Assembly: GCA_041611095.1 (NCBI GenBank)
Contig: JBFINP010000041.1
Span: forward strand, 1 to 26,382
Direction: 5' to 3'
DNA length: 26,382 nucleotides
Source of the DNA: UBA6912 sp041611095
GTDB lineage: Bacteria > Actinomycetota > Acidimicrobiia > Spongiisociales > UBA5794
Shown: positions 14,267-22,415 of the stretch, in pieces
Layout of the letters: every line of letters starts with the position of its first letter
Numbering within the stretch: position 1 is the stretch's first letter
Position numbers and translations under genes: made by a program
Notes under the pieces: model-generated
The model's database searches: none
What the model saw: only the letters and a program-made list of their open reading frames with translations
What the model was told of the DNA's origin: nothing

Positions 14267-14751
14267 GCGGCGAGCGGGAAATCGATCGTCGGGACGGCGG
14301 GCACGGCGCACGTAACCGAGAACTTGCGCATCTCGTTCCGGGCGAACGGCGAGTCGTTCTGAGACACAACCTCGATCGGCCACAGGTCGACGTCATCGCC
14401 GATGGCCCAGGTGCCCGCGGTCGCGAGCCCTCGAGGGGCAATGGCGAGGTAGCCGGTGGTGCCTCGCGGGAGCGTGGTATAGGCGGTGTCATTCGCCTTC
14501 ACATTGTCCCGGAAGAACTCGGCCGTGAGCGGCTGGCCGCCATAGGTGCCTGACGCTGTCTTGTTGAACTTGCTCGACATATCCGCGGCGTCAACGATCG
14601 AGCCCTCGAGGCTGGCGTTGAGACCACCCTCGGGCAGGAATGCCGTGAGGTCGGTGCCTGCGTTCAGCTCGGTCGAGGTGGGCGCCGCTGGGTCTGCGAC
14701 CGTTGGCACATAGTGCACCTCAATGGTTTCCGCTCCGATGTAGCGGCTCAC
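14263..14751 (-). CDS. Major tail (tube) protein
   Basis: This 162-residue protein begins at a GTG in a GTGA overlap with the 46-residue gene. The sequence SRYIGAETIEVHYVPTVADP, TSTELNAGTDLTAFL, a middle LTAEFFRDNVKAND and YLAIAPRGLATAG, and the end MRKFSVTCAVPAVPTIDF follows the usual beta-sandwich tail-tube pattern of actinophages. It lies between tail terminator and chaperone, where the major tail protein is normally found. Many copies stack into the hollow tail tube. Confidence 0.85.
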   Translation of the reverse strand: MSRYIGAETIEVHYVPTVADPAAPTSTELNAGTDLTAFLPEGGLNASLEGSIVDAADMSSKFNKTASGTYGGQPLTAEFFRDNVKANDTAYTTLPRGTTGYLAIAPRGLATAGTWAIGDDVDLWPIEVVSQNDSPFARNEMRKFSVTCAVPAVPTIDFPLAA

Positions 14752-14888
14752 TTGTCACCATCCTTCGTCTTCGACTCTGGGGCCTTGAGCGGGCCCTTCT
14801 TCCAGCCCTTCTTGGCGAGCGCCGGGAAGGCGCCGACCGCCACCGTGGTCTCGAGCTTGAGATCTGGGTGGTGGATCGTCATGAACAT
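14748..14888 (-). CDS. 46-residue protein between tail terminator and major tail protein
   Basis: The frame reads MFMTIHHPDLKLETTVAVGA, FPALAKKGWKKGPLKAPESK and ends TKDGDK. The ATG at 14888 has AAGGAG nine bases upstream; a second ATG at 14882 is too far from it. The stop forms a GTGA overlap with the major tail protein start. Tiny proteins with a conserved 'A..GW' near the middle are often found at this position in actinophages, without known function. The length is below the usual cut-off of gene finders. Confidence 0.7.
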   Translation of the reverse strand: MFMTIHHPDLKLETTVAVGAFPALAKKGWKKGPLKAPESKTKDGDK

Positions 14889-14924
14889 CAGCGCGGGCTC
14901 CTTCGGGCGTTCCTGGGGGATAGC

Positions 14925-15344
14925 TTACGGGTCCGGAGTGCTGAGAACGTGGAACTCATCAACGGCGTAGAAGAGCGGCGGTGATTCGTCAGGGTCTCGA
15001 TCGACGGCTCCGCCGACGCCAAGCTCGATCCGGTTGATGTGGCGGCCGGCGACGGTGAGGGTTGCGGTGAGTAGGGCCGCTCGGATGGCGTCGCGGTAGG
15101 TTCCGGCCTGGTCTTCGGTGATGCCGACGCTTGTGAGTTGAAACACGAGAGTCACGTCGGCCTGGCCGTCTCGGAGAGGTCCGGTGCGGTCGAGATCGTT
15201 GAGTGAATAGGCGACGGCGTACGGTGTGAATGGGTCGGTGTCGTGCCCGACGCCGGGCGGTCGGGTTCCGTCGCCCACGTTGAAGGCTCCGAGGGCGGCG
15301 AGGATGGCGGCTTTGTGCGGCCTCGAGGCGGTCACGGTGGGCAT
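14925..15344 (-). CDS. Tail terminator / completion protein
   Basis: This 139-residue protein starts at MPTVTASRPHKAAILAALGA; its ATG shares a base with the stop of the gp10-like gene (TGATG). Features are YAVAYSLNDLDRTGPLRDGQ, ADVTLVFQLTSVGITEDQA, then RDAIRAALLTATL and GRHINRIELG. The alternation of a strand pair and a helix with 'V.FQ..SVG.T..QA' is typical of the small tail-terminator (gpU/gp11-like) proteins that cap the tail tube. Placement between gp10-like protein and major tail protein agrees. Confidence 0.8.
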   Translation of the reverse strand: MPTVTASRPHKAAILAALGAFNVGDGTRPPGVGHDTDPFTPYAVAYSLNDLDRTGPLRDGQADVTLVFQLTSVGITEDQAGTYRDAIRAALLTATLTVAGRHINRIELGVGGAVDRDPDESPPLFYAVDEFHVLSTPDP

Positions 15345-15694
15345 CAGATCTCGCTTGCGGTGTCGGCGATCCGGTCGAGGATCGGAGCGTCGGAGCGGCT
15401 GGCCGCTCTGAGGGCGTCCGATAGGAAAGGCCGCGGCGGCACGTACGCGGTGCCGTCGTGCACGAAGTGGGCGTAGTCGACGTCGGTGCGGGCTCCGGCG
15501 ATCACGTCGCGACCGCGAGTCTCGGTGAAGGATTCGATCGAGTTGGCGAGCCGTCCCGTGCGGCGTGGCGCTCGAGATGCGCCGTCGCGGGCGACGTCTT
15601 CGGCCCACGGCTCGAGGTCTCCGGCGACGTCGCTGGTGATGGTGTCGGCCTTGCGGTCGAGGTCGGCGGCGAGTAGGTGAAGATCTAGGTTCAT
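15344..15694 (-). CDS. HK97 gp10-like head-tail/neck protein
   Basis: This 116-residue protein has an N-terminal helix (LHLLAADLDRKADTITSDVA), then ASRAPRRTGRLANSIESF and the family signature DYAHFVHDGTAYVPPRPFLSDAL. The pattern 'RTG.L..S' followed by 'YA.FV..GT....P.PFL..AL' is diagnostic for HK97 gp10. It acts at the neck, joining the connector and tail terminator. The ATG overlaps the previous stop as ATGA. Confidence 0.9.
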   Translation of the reverse strand: MNLDLHLLAADLDRKADTITSDVAGDLEPWAEDVARDGASRAPRRTGRLANSIESFTETRGRDVIAGARTDVDYAHFVHDGTAYVPPRPFLSDALRAASRSDAPILDRIADTASEI

Positions 15695-16113
15695 CCGGGA
15701 GCCTCGCCGGGTCCGTGGTCGAGCACTCCGATGATGCGCTGCTTGGTGTTGTATGAGTCGGGTTCGACGCCGCGCACGATGAACCGTTTTCCGGCGAGCG
15801 TCGGCAGGTACGTCGCGGCGGTGACATCGACTCGATCGTCGGGCTTGACGTCTCCGGCGTCGTGAGGCACGAAGATCTCGAACTCATCGACGGTGGTGCG
15901 ACCCTGGCCGAACTCGAGCCCTCGAGGTGGTCTCGAGGTGATCGGTCGCACAAGGGCGCCGCCCGTGTAGATCGTGACGGTCGTGGGCGAATCGTATTGA
16001 TATGACGGGTTGAGGGCGCCTCGGCCGGTGACGCGAGTGATGGTGACGGTATCAATGAACCGGGTGGCCCAATGGGTGCGGAGGATGCCGATTGCGGCGC
16101 CGGGGGCGGTCAT
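15691..16113 (-). CDS. Head-tail stopper (DUF6093-like)
   Basis: This 140-residue, beta-rich protein includes DTVTITRVTGRGALNPSYQY, TIYTGGALVRP, a central EFEIFVPHDAGDVKPDDRVD and RFIVRGVEPDSYNTKQRIIG. The pattern 'V.ITR..G....N....Y......IYTG...V' and the OB-like end fit small head-tail stopper proteins of actinophages, the group I know as DUF6093. It lies between the gp6-like adaptor and gp10-like protein, where the stopper belongs, and overlaps both by ATGA. Confidence 0.75.
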   Translation of the reverse strand: MTAPGAAIGILRTHWATRFIDTVTITRVTGRGALNPSYQYDSPTTVTIYTGGALVRPITSRPPRGLEFGQGRTTVDEFEIFVPHDAGDVKPDDRVDVTAATYLPTLAGKRFIVRGVEPDSYNTKQRIIGVLDHGPGEAPG

Positions 16114-16715
16114 CCGATGAACTCCTGCAGCTCGCTCTCGAGAGCGTCTTTCTCTTCGTCGGTGAGGGCCTTGGCGGCGGCGGTGGCGTCCTGGGCGGCG
16201 TCTCCGAAGGTCACCTCGTCGGAGCCTTCGAGCTTGATTGACTTGAGGCCGATGGCGGCGTCATCGAGCCCGGAATATGCGCGACCGGCTTGGAGGATGC
16301 GAGCGGCGAGGCGGGTGGCGACCCATCGAATGTTGGCGGGGATGGTGGTGTAACCAGCGTCATAGGTGATCACGATTGCGGCGGGCTTATCGACCCACGG
16401 GTATCGCTGGCCGCCGGAGACGCGCAGGATGCGGCCGGATGCGTTGAAGATGTAGTCGTCGTCAACGGCGAGCGCGGTGCCGTCTTCGGTGACGCTGGTG
16501 ACGGCAGTGACCGGGAAGCGGCGCAACCAGAGCGCGGGGTGTCCCAGGCCGTCGAAGACTTCGTTGGTGTAGGTGGCGGATTCGAGTTCTCGCCCCACGT
16601 ATGTTTCAACGATGCTCGAGGCGATCTCGATGGCGGCGGCGATGCTGCCGGGGGTGTTCTCGGTGAGGCCGACTTGCAGGGCGGCCTCGAGGTCTGTCTC
16701 GGTGAGTAGAGCCAT
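16110..16715 (-). CDS. Head-tail connector (gp6-like adaptor)
   Basis: This 201-residue protein starts at MALLTETDLEAALQVGLTEN; its ATG shares a base with the stop of the repeat-fibre gene (TGATG). Visible are IEIASSIVETYVGRELESAT, FPVTAVTSVTEDG, DYIFNASGRILRVSGGQRYP and IVITYDAGYTTIPANIRWVA. This 'A...V..Y.GR......V.D........L...P V..V.SV' layout is that of gp6-like adaptors that sit below the portal. Its companion connector genes follow directly, but the gene upstream is the fibre, not the capsid gene. Confidence 0.85.
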   Translation of the reverse strand: MALLTETDLEAALQVGLTENTPGSIAAAIEIASSIVETYVGRELESATYTNEVFDGLGHPALWLRRFPVTAVTSVTEDGTALAVDDDYIFNASGRILRVSGGQRYPWVDKPAAIVITYDAGYTTIPANIRWVATRLAARILQAGRAYSGLDDAAIGLKSIKLEGSDEVTFGDAAQDATAAAKALTDEEKDALESELQEFIG

Positions 16716-19700
16716 CAGCACTTCTCGCTTGTGATGCCTACCGGGTCGGCGACCACGGTGATCCCTTGGGGTGTTACTGCCACGGTAAGCGGATCGACGC
16801 ACACTTTCCACACAAACGAGGACGCCAGCTCGATCACGCCGATTGCGTGAACGGCGATGAGGGCGGACCCTTGGACGGTGGCGGCGACGCGTGGGGTTCC
16901 GTCGGTGTCGATGGCGACCGGTGCGGTCCCGGCGACGGCTCGTTGGGTGAACGGTGCTCCGGTGGCGGCGATCACGGTGCCGGCGAAGCCTGCGACGGTA
17001 GCGCCTTCGACGTCGATGGCTCCGGTGGTGTCGATGGCGACGGCGGCGGAGCCAGCCACGCCGACGCCGACGAAGATGGCGCCAGCGGCGTCGATGGCTA
17101 CAGGGGCCGATCCTGCGACCGCGGCGGCGAGGCGCGCGACAGCGGCGGCGTCGATGACGGTGGGGCTCGAGCCGGAGACGGCAGCTCGGAGCGAGGCAAG
17201 GGCGGCGCTGTCGATGGCTACAGGGGCCGATCCTGCGACGGCGGCGGCGAGATCGACGGATCCCGCAACGTCGATCGCGACGGGCGCAGTCCCTTCGACG
17301 TTCGATGTTCCGGCGACGTCGATGGCTCCCGCGGCGTCGATCGCCACGGGTGCGGCTCCGGCAAGTGCGGCGCGCAGCGTCGGCGCAGCGTCGGCGATGA
17401 CGGCGACCGGGGCCGATCCGGAGACGCCAGCGATGAGGCGGATGGCTCCCGTGGCGTCGGTAACTACCGGGCTCGACCCTGCGACGGCGGCGGCCACGGC
17501 GATCGCTCCGGCCGCCTCAATGACCGTGGGGCTCGAGCCGGAGACGGCAGCCTCAAGTCGGGCAACGGCCGCGGCCTCGATGGCGACGGGTGAGGTTGCG
17601 GCGATCGCGGCTCGAAGGTCGATGGCTCCCGCGACGTCGACGGCGACGGGTGACGTGCCCGCCACGGCGGCGTCAAGCGTGATCGCTCCGGCCGCATCAG
17701 CGGCGACGGGTGACGTGCCCGCTACCGCGGCAAAGAGGTCGATGGCTCCCGCGGCGTCAATCACGGTCGGGGACTGCCCGGCGATCTGCTTTGCCGTCGA
17801 GATCTCACCATCTGCGTCAACAACGGTGGGGGCGGCACCGGCGACGCCAGCGGCCAGACGGGCAACCGCGGCGGCGTCAAGCGCCGTGGGTGCGGTACCG
17901 GAGACCGCCGCGATCAGGCGGGCCGTTCCGGCAGCGTCGACGGCCACCGGGGCGGTTGCGGCCACCGCGGCGGCGAGGTCAATGGCTCCGGCAGCGTCGA
18001 CGGCCACCGTGCTCGAGCTGGCGACTCCGGCGATCAGGCGGGCCGTTCCGGCAGCGTCGACCGCGGTGGGGGCGGCACCGGCGACGCCACGAAGCGCCGC
18101 GATCGCTCCGTCGCTGTCGACGGCCACCGGGCTTGAGCCGGCGACGGCACGTTGCACGGTGGCGAGGCCCGTGGCGTCGGCCGCGACGGGGGATGAGCCC
18201 GCGACGGCGGCGGTGATGGTGGCGAGGCCCGTGGCGTCGGCCGCAATGGGGCTTGAGCCGGAGACGGCGGCGGTGATGCTCGCAGCTCCGAGGGCGTCGA
18301 CGGGTACCGCGGACGTCCCGGCGACTTGATGCGTCACGCCAGCGGCCAGGGCGATCTCGTTGTAGAACATGCCACGGCCCGGCGGCGTGGCGTTACCGAC
18401 GCCGAGCTCGTACACGTAGCCGAGGACTTTGGCGCCACCGTTGGGTGCCGAGTGGGTGAAGACTTGAGCGTCAACGAACATCACGCCTTGCCCGGCGGGA
18501 GCGTCGACCTCGAGGGCCTCGGTGCCGATGCCGCCGGCTTCGGTCCACGTTTGGTGGTAGAGATCCCGGTTGGTGCTGTCGGCGTAGAGCACATGCACGG
18601 TTCCGGTCGCGGGGTCGACAGCGATGGCGGCGTTGGCGCCTTGGTTGTCGAGGTCTTCGGTCTCGGTGGGGCCCGGCCAGTTGCTCTCAACCTTGACGGT
18701 GTTGAGTTTGACGGCGGTGCCGACGGTGTAGGCGGAGCCGGACCATTCGATCGGGACGAGTTGCAGGTCGTCGGCCGTGTCGATGTAGACGAGGGCGTGC
18801 TTGTCGTTGGTGTTGTCGTAGCGGACGATGCCCACGATCGGCCCGGTGAGGGCCGCGGCCGTGCCGCCCCCGTGGGCCGGAACGGGGCCGGACCAGACTG
18901 GCGGGTTGGCGCTCGAGGCCCAGTCAAGCCAGAGGAGCGTGCCGGTCGAGGCTTTGTAACCGAGAACGCTTCGGCTCGCGAGGCCTTGGTTCAGGACGGG
19001 GCCGGTGTAGTCGATGCTGGCGTTGGCGATGAGCTCGGTGCCGGGAGACGCGAGTGGCCCCCACGTGCCTGCTGATCGGCGACGCCAGTAGAGGCGGTCG
19101 TTGCCGCCGCCGGTCGGTTCATTCGAGTACACGGCGACGACGATGCCGTCTTGGCGGGCGGCGGCGGTGGCGTGCGTCATCAGCGCCGAGAGTGAGTCGG
19201 CGCCGTCCTGCACAATGGTCGACAGTGGCGTGACCCACTGGTCGGGGGTGCCGTGGTCGGAGGCTTGCCATTCATCGAAATACACGTCATCGCCGGTCTC
19301 GATGTGCACGAGACCGAAGAGGCCGGAGCCGAGATCGACTACATGGAGACCCTCGAGGTCGCCGTTGCCGGTGGCGAGGAAGTCTTTGAAGTCGACCACG
19401 CGCCAGGTGAGGCCGCCGTCTTCGGATTTGCGCATCGCTGCGGGTGGCTTCCCGGGGTCGTGATTCTGATTCCAGCCGGGCTCGGTGGCGGCGTAGATCG
19501 CGCCGTTGGTGTCAACGAACATCCACCGGGAGCACGCATTCTCGACCGACACCACGGATTCGGCGGCGGCGACGATCCCGGGAAGTGAGGCGGCGACGAT
19601 CGAGCAGTAGAGATGATCGGTGCCGGACGGGGGTGCGCTGTTCTGGTCGTTGATCCGGAACTCAAGGGTGTCGGCGGCGGCGACTTCATCCGGGTCGACG

Positions 19701-20749
19701 TAGACCGTGAAGAGCACCTCGGTGACGTTGGTGTTCGGCACTGAGTAGGGGGCGATGATCCCGTCGGTGTCTTCGCAGCTCCCAGCGGTGAACGTCCCGG
19801 CCGTGAGCCGTTGGGTGGTGGCGGTGCCTTCCACGATGTTTTCGTTGGCGACGATGCGCGCCGGGACGCTCGAGGCGTTGACAGCGACCCAGGTGCCGCC
19901 GTTCTTGCGTTGCTGGATCTGCGCGGCGAGGCTCTGCGCCGCTCCGGAGTTGTTTTGGGCTCCGAGTCGGACGTGAAGTGTGGATCCTTCGCGGACGCTG
20001 GCCGGGCTGCCGGAGGTGCCGCCGGCGATTGCGACGGCATCGGTCTCGAAGCCGTTGGTGTAGGCCCGGCCGCCAGCGGATGCGAAGTTGGGTGGCGGCG
20101 GGTCGTCGGTGACTTCGGCGACGACGCCAGCCCAGCCGGTGGTGCCGGAGATGGTGCCCGCAATGGCGTGGGCTCCGGTGCCGGTGGTGGGGCGTCGAGC
20201 TGACCAATAGTCAGAGTCGGGTCCGGGGCCTGAGGCGTCGAGATCCCAGAGCTCGACGGTTGGTGAGGTGGGTGCGACTGAGCCGCCGCCGGAGCCGTAG
20301 GTGAAGCATCCGATGAGATCGTGCCCAGCGGCGAGCGGGTTGACGCTGATGCTGATTGCCGTGCCGTTGTCAGCTCCGGACGTCTTCCCGATGATCGCGA
20401 TTGAGCCGGTGTCAGAGGTCCAGAATCCGCAATCGGCGCCCTTCGGCCGGTTGCTGCCGCTGAGAGTGATTGTGAGGTCGTGGGTCTCGCCGGCGGGGGC
20501 GTCGTACGATCGCCAGATCGAGTTGCGTCGACCGTTGGGCCCTTGGCTCGTGATGACTTCCGCGAAGGTGGCGCCGGACGTGCCCCAGGTGATGCCCGTA
20601 ACCGTGGCGTTACCTTGGTGCTGATGAATGAGCGCGCCGAGGGCGAACGTGCCCGACGCGGGCGACGACACGTTCGGGATGATGATTTCGGAGTCGTTGC
20701 CGCGATCGTCGCCGCTGTTATACCAAGTGGCGGGAGCGGAAACCGTCAT
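16715..20749 (-). CDS. 1344-residue fibre protein: beta-sandwich, Asp-box propeller, long 20-residue repeat array
   Basis: The start MTVSAPATWYNSGDDRGND is chosen over an Arg-rich upstream stretch because GGGAG precedes it. The first 200 or so residues look like a lectin-type beta-sandwich; residues about 230-400 add a second beta domain. About residues 415-800 resemble a sialidase-like propeller: MFVDTNGAIYAATEP, the Asp-box SEDGGLTW near 440, LYWRRRSAGTWGP and IAVDPATGTVHVLYADS. Residues 809-1311 are about 25 tandem 20-residue repeats of the form VAGsaPVaiDAaGaI.L.aA. The last 33 residues (FVWKVCVDPLTVAV...) differ. It is probably a virion fibre that contacts host sugars. No sialidase catalytic set is apparent. 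The gene lies between capsid and connector genes, not in the tail-tip group. Confidence 0.75.
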   Translation of the reverse strand: MTVSAPATWYNSGDDRGNDSEIIIPNVSSPASGTFALGALIHQHQGNATVTGITWGTSGATFAEVITSQGPNGRRNSIWRSYDAPAGETHDLTITLSGSNRPKGADCGFWTSDTGSIAIIGKTSGADNGTAISISVNPLAAGHDLIGCFTYGSGGGSVAPTSPTVELWDLDASGPGPDSDYWSARRPTTGTGAHAIAGTISGTTGWAGVVAEVTDDPPPPNFASAGGRAYTNGFETDAVAIAGGTSGSPASVREGSTLHVRLGAQNNSGAAQSLAAQIQQRKNGGTWVAVNASSVPARIVANENIVEGTATTQRLTAGTFTAGSCEDTDGIIAPYSVPNTNVTEVLFTVYVDPDEVAAADTLEFRINDQNSAPPSGTDHLYCSIVAASLPGIVAAAESVVSVENACSRWMFVDTNGAIYAATEPGWNQNHDPGKPPAAMRKSEDGGLTWRVVDFKDFLATGNGDLEGLHVVDLGSGLFGLVHIETGDDVYFDEWQASDHGTPDQWVTPLSTIVQDGADSLSALMTHATAAARQDGIVVAVYSNEPTGGGNDRLYWRRRSAGTWGPLASPGTELIANASIDYTGPVLNQGLASRSVLGYKASTGTLLWLDWASSANPPVWSGPVPAHGGGTAAALTGPIVGIVRYDNTNDKHALVYIDTADDLQLVPIEWSGSAYTVGTAVKLNTVKVESNWPGPTETEDLDNQGANAAIAVDPATGTVHVLYADSTNRDLYHQTWTEAGGIGTEALEVDAPAGQGVMFVDAQVFTHSAPNGGAKVLGYVYELGVGNATPPGRGMFYNEIALAAGVTHQVAGTSAVPVDALGAASITAAVSGSSPIAADATGLATITAAVAGSSPVAADATGLATVQRAVAGSSPVAVDSDGAIAALRGVAGAAPTAVDAAGTARLIAGVASSSTVAVDAAGAIDLAAAVAATAPVAVDAAGTARLIAAVSGTAPTALDAAAVARLAAGVAGAAPTVVDADGEISTAKQIAGQSPTVIDAAGAIDLFAAVAGTSPVAADAAGAITLDAAVAGTSPVAVDVAGAIDLRAAIAATSPVAIEAAAVARLEAAVSGSSPTVIEAAGAIAVAAAVAGSSPVVTDATGAIRLIAGVSGSAPVAVIADAAPTLRAALAGAAPVAIDAAGAIDVAGTSNVEGTAPVAIDVAGSVDLAAAVAGSAPVAIDSAALASLRAAVSGSSPTVIDAAAVARLAAAVAGSAPVAIDAAGAIFVGVGVAGSAAVAIDTTGAIDVEGATVAGFAGTVIAATGAPFTQRAVAGTAPVAIDTDGTPRVAATVQGSALIAVHAIGVIELASSFVWKVCVDPLTVAVTPQGITVVADPVGITSEKC
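16817..18325 (-). repeat. About 25 in-frame 60-base repeats
   Basis: The reading frame holds about 25 units, almost all exactly 60 bases (20 residues); one is 22 residues and one 21. The consensus is VAGsaPVAiDAaGAIdLaAA with a strictly kept Gly/Ser turn, Pro, Asp and Gly. Units differ by many substitutions, so the array is not fresh. Some neighbours are near copies, for example the two blocks ending ATDATGLATI-type near 18160-18260. The regular turn and strand spacing suggests a beta-solenoid rod. Confidence 0.95.
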
Positions 20750-20765
20750 GGCGCGCTCCCTTCGT

Positions 20766-21158
20766 CTACGGCGGCGGCGAGCACGTCGCCTCATACGTCA
20801 GGCGACTCTGCGCGGTGTTGCGTTCCTGGGCTCGAGTGGCTTGCGTCTCGGTGAAGAAGTAGGACTTCACGAGGACGTCGTTCGCGGTGACGTTGGTGAC
20901 GTCAACGGCCTGCACGGTGAGGGCTGGGCAGGTGGTGAGGGCGACGATCTCCCACACGCAACCGTGGCCGCACGTCGAATGGTGGCCGCCGTTCCACACG
21001 GCATAGGGCCCGGAGTCGGGTGCAGCGATGGTGACGGTTTGCCCGGCGGGGATGACCGTGGTTGGTTGCCGGAAGCCCGCGGCGGCTGGGGCGGCGATGA
21101 GGGCGAGGAAGAGCGCCGCGACCCCTACAGTCGCGGCGCTCTTCTGGCGGACGGTCAT
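20766..21158 (-). CDS. Exported 130-residue Cys-containing protein
   Basis: The protein starts with a clear signal peptide, MTVRQKSAATVGVAALFLAL then IAAPAAAG, with a likely cut after AAA. The mature part of about 100 residues is beta-rich and has four cysteines (HHSTCGHGCVWEIV, TTCPALTV, EATCSPPP), which could form two disulphides outside the cell. No family is recognised. Its ATG shares a base with the stop of the upstream tail-fibre-like gene, and the giant repeat fibre starts 16 bases after it. A signal peptide is unusual for a virion part and suggests action at the cell surface. Confidence 0.65.
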   Translation of the reverse strand: MTVRQKSAATVGVAALFLALIAAPAAAGFRQPTTVIPAGQTVTIAAPDSGPYAVWNGGHHSTCGHGCVWEIVALTTCPALTVQAVDVTNVTANDVLVKSYFFTETQATRAQERNTAQSRLTYEATCSPPP

Positions 21159-21769
21159 CAGAACGTGTCTCCGGGGTCGCCGACCTTGAAGTCGAGCGCG
21201 CCGATGGCGAACTCGTAGTTGTCGCCGTCGTTGACCGTCTTCGAGACCGCATAGTCACCGAACCAGAACAGGTTTCCGGCGCTGGCGGCGTCGTATGCGC
21301 CGAAGGCGACCAGGGTGCCCCAGTTGCCGCCGGAGGCGGTCGGTGAGGTGAGGGCGACGGCGTTGTCGCCGATGGTCGGGTCTCCGGCGACTGCGGCGGC
21401 CCAGTTGGTGCCGTTGCGGGTCGCTTGGATCCGGCCGTAGCCGTTGCCGACGGGCTCGACTGCGCCGGCGCCAGTGTCGGCGCTTGGTCCGGTCGTGAAG
21501 GCGGCGATGTGCCAATCGACCGGGAGGGTCCAGGCGGTCGCTCTCAGGATGAGGTCGACCAGATTGGCCTCTTGGGCGTCGATGAGCCCGGCGGCGGCGA
21601 TCTCGAGGATCGCGTCGACACTCTGGCCGTGCGGCTGGGTGAACACTCGAGATCCGAGCAGGACCGGAGTGAACCGCTCGACGTGTAGGTGCTTGTCCTT
21701 AGCCTCGACAGCGACGCCGAGGATCGGCGACACCACGCGGGGCCGAGGGGTGAGGGTGTGGGTGGTCAC
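21158..21769 (-). CDS. Tail-fibre-like protein of 203 residues
   Basis: The GTG at 21769 overlaps the previous stop (GTGA). From about residue 85 the sequence WHIAAFTTGPSADTGAGAVE, GNGYGRIQATRNGTNWAAAV, ALTSPTASGGNWGTLVAFGA and YDAASAGNLFWFGDYAVSKT, then NDGDNYEFAIGALDF, follows a widespread small domain annotated as phage tail fibre protein (pattern 'APTD.GGGTEV.G..YAR...........N...V.FP.A...WG....FG..D...GGNLL.W'). The first 85 residues include a helical EIAAAGLIDAQEANLVDLIL. It probably lies on the virion surface. The position next to the capsid gene is noted under findings. Confidence 0.8.
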   Translation of the reverse strand: MTTHTLTPRPRVVSPILGVAVEAKDKHLHVERFTPVLLGSRVFTQPHGQSVDAILEIAAAGLIDAQEANLVDLILRATAWTLPVDWHIAAFTTGPSADTGAGAVEPVGNGYGRIQATRNGTNWAAAVAGDPTIGDNAVALTSPTASGGNWGTLVAFGAYDAASAGNLFWFGDYAVSKTVNDGDNYEFAIGALDFKVGDPGDTF

Positions 21770-22140
21770 AGGCTGGTCACCTCCGAAGCTGGCACGCCGA
21801 CGATCGCGACGCGCCATCGTCCGGCCACCTTCTCGGCCTTGCCGACGCTGACGGTTGCGCCGGCGGCCTTGGCGGCTTCGAGGATCGCGGCGTAGTCGGT
21901 GACGTCCTCGAACGAGTCGAGGCCGGTCTCCTTGAGCTTGGCGCGGGCGTCCTTGTCGGTCATCACGGCGCCGGAGGCGACCTCGAGTCGCCACTCCTTG
22001 CCGTTGGCGTAGTCGACGCCGGGCACGGTGCCCGGTGAGCGGCCCACGTAGGCGTGGCCGTCCGGGTGTACCCAGACTCGCTCGGGGATGCGGACGGTTC
22101 CCGGGAAGGGCCCGTCGACGGTGCCGGGTACGTCACTCAT
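21766..22140 (-). CDS. Hypothetical 124-residue virion-cassette protein
   Basis: The ATG at 22140 overlaps the end of the coiled-coil gene and has GGAGG eight bases upstream. The sequence has a turn-rich start (MSDVPGTVDGPFPGTVRIPE, HPDGHAYVGRSPGTVPGV) and a helical, Lys/Ala-rich second half (TDKDARAKLKETGLDSFEDV, AAILEAAKAAGATVSVGKAE). It has no membrane segment or cysteine. I do not recognise the family. Lying just downstream of capsid, it could be a decoration or head-completion protein. Confidence 0.6.
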   Translation of the reverse strand: MSDVPGTVDGPFPGTVRIPERVWVHPDGHAYVGRSPGTVPGVDYANGKEWRLEVASGAVMTDKDARAKLKETGLDSFEDVTDYAAILEAAKAAGATVSVGKAEKVAGRWRVAIVGVPASEVTSL

Positions 22141-22393
22141 CAGCGTCGCCTCCTTCGTCCTCGGCGGCGTCCTCGGCGCGCTCTTCGTCCGGTTCGACCG
22201 TGGCGGTCTCGACCGGGCCTCGAGCGGCGTCGGCGTCCTTGGCTGCGTCGCGGGCCTTCTCGAGTTGAGACTCGATCTCGGCGACTCGCTTGCGCGAGCC
22301 TTCGCCGCTCCGAGGCTTGGCGTAGTTCAGCTCACGCTCGAGCGCTTCGACTTTCGCCGACGCCAAGAGTGCCACCCTCTCTCGGTGCTTCAA
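22133..22393 (-). CDS. 86-residue coiled-coil protein with acidic tail
   Basis: The start is a TTG at 22393, supported by AAAGGAG six bases upstream. The product is a charged coiled coil (VEALERELNYAKPRSGEGSR, VAEIESQLEKARDAAKDADA) ending in a strongly acidic stretch (EPDEERAEDAAEDEGGDADE). It lies after the hairpin that follows the capsid gene. Small acidic helical proteins here may be head decoration or assembly factors; that is inference. Confidence 0.6.
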   Translation of the reverse strand: MKHRERVALLASAKVEALERELNYAKPRSGEGSRKRVAEIESQLEKARDAAKDADAARGPVETATVEPDEERAEDAAEDEGGDADE

Positions 22394-22415
22394 GTTGGGC
22401 TCCTTTCCCGGCTGG

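Noticed and set aside
16817..18325. Regular 60-base spacing that could be mistaken for a CRISPR array
   Set aside because: The units are contiguous, translated in one frame and vary throughout; there are no constant repeats with unique spacers.
16857..18329. A 490-codon plus-strand open frame over the repeat array
   Set aside because: It mirrors the 60-base repeats of the minus-strand fibre gene; a stop-free antisense frame repeats with them. It has no ribosome-binding site and lies inside a clear coupled gene.
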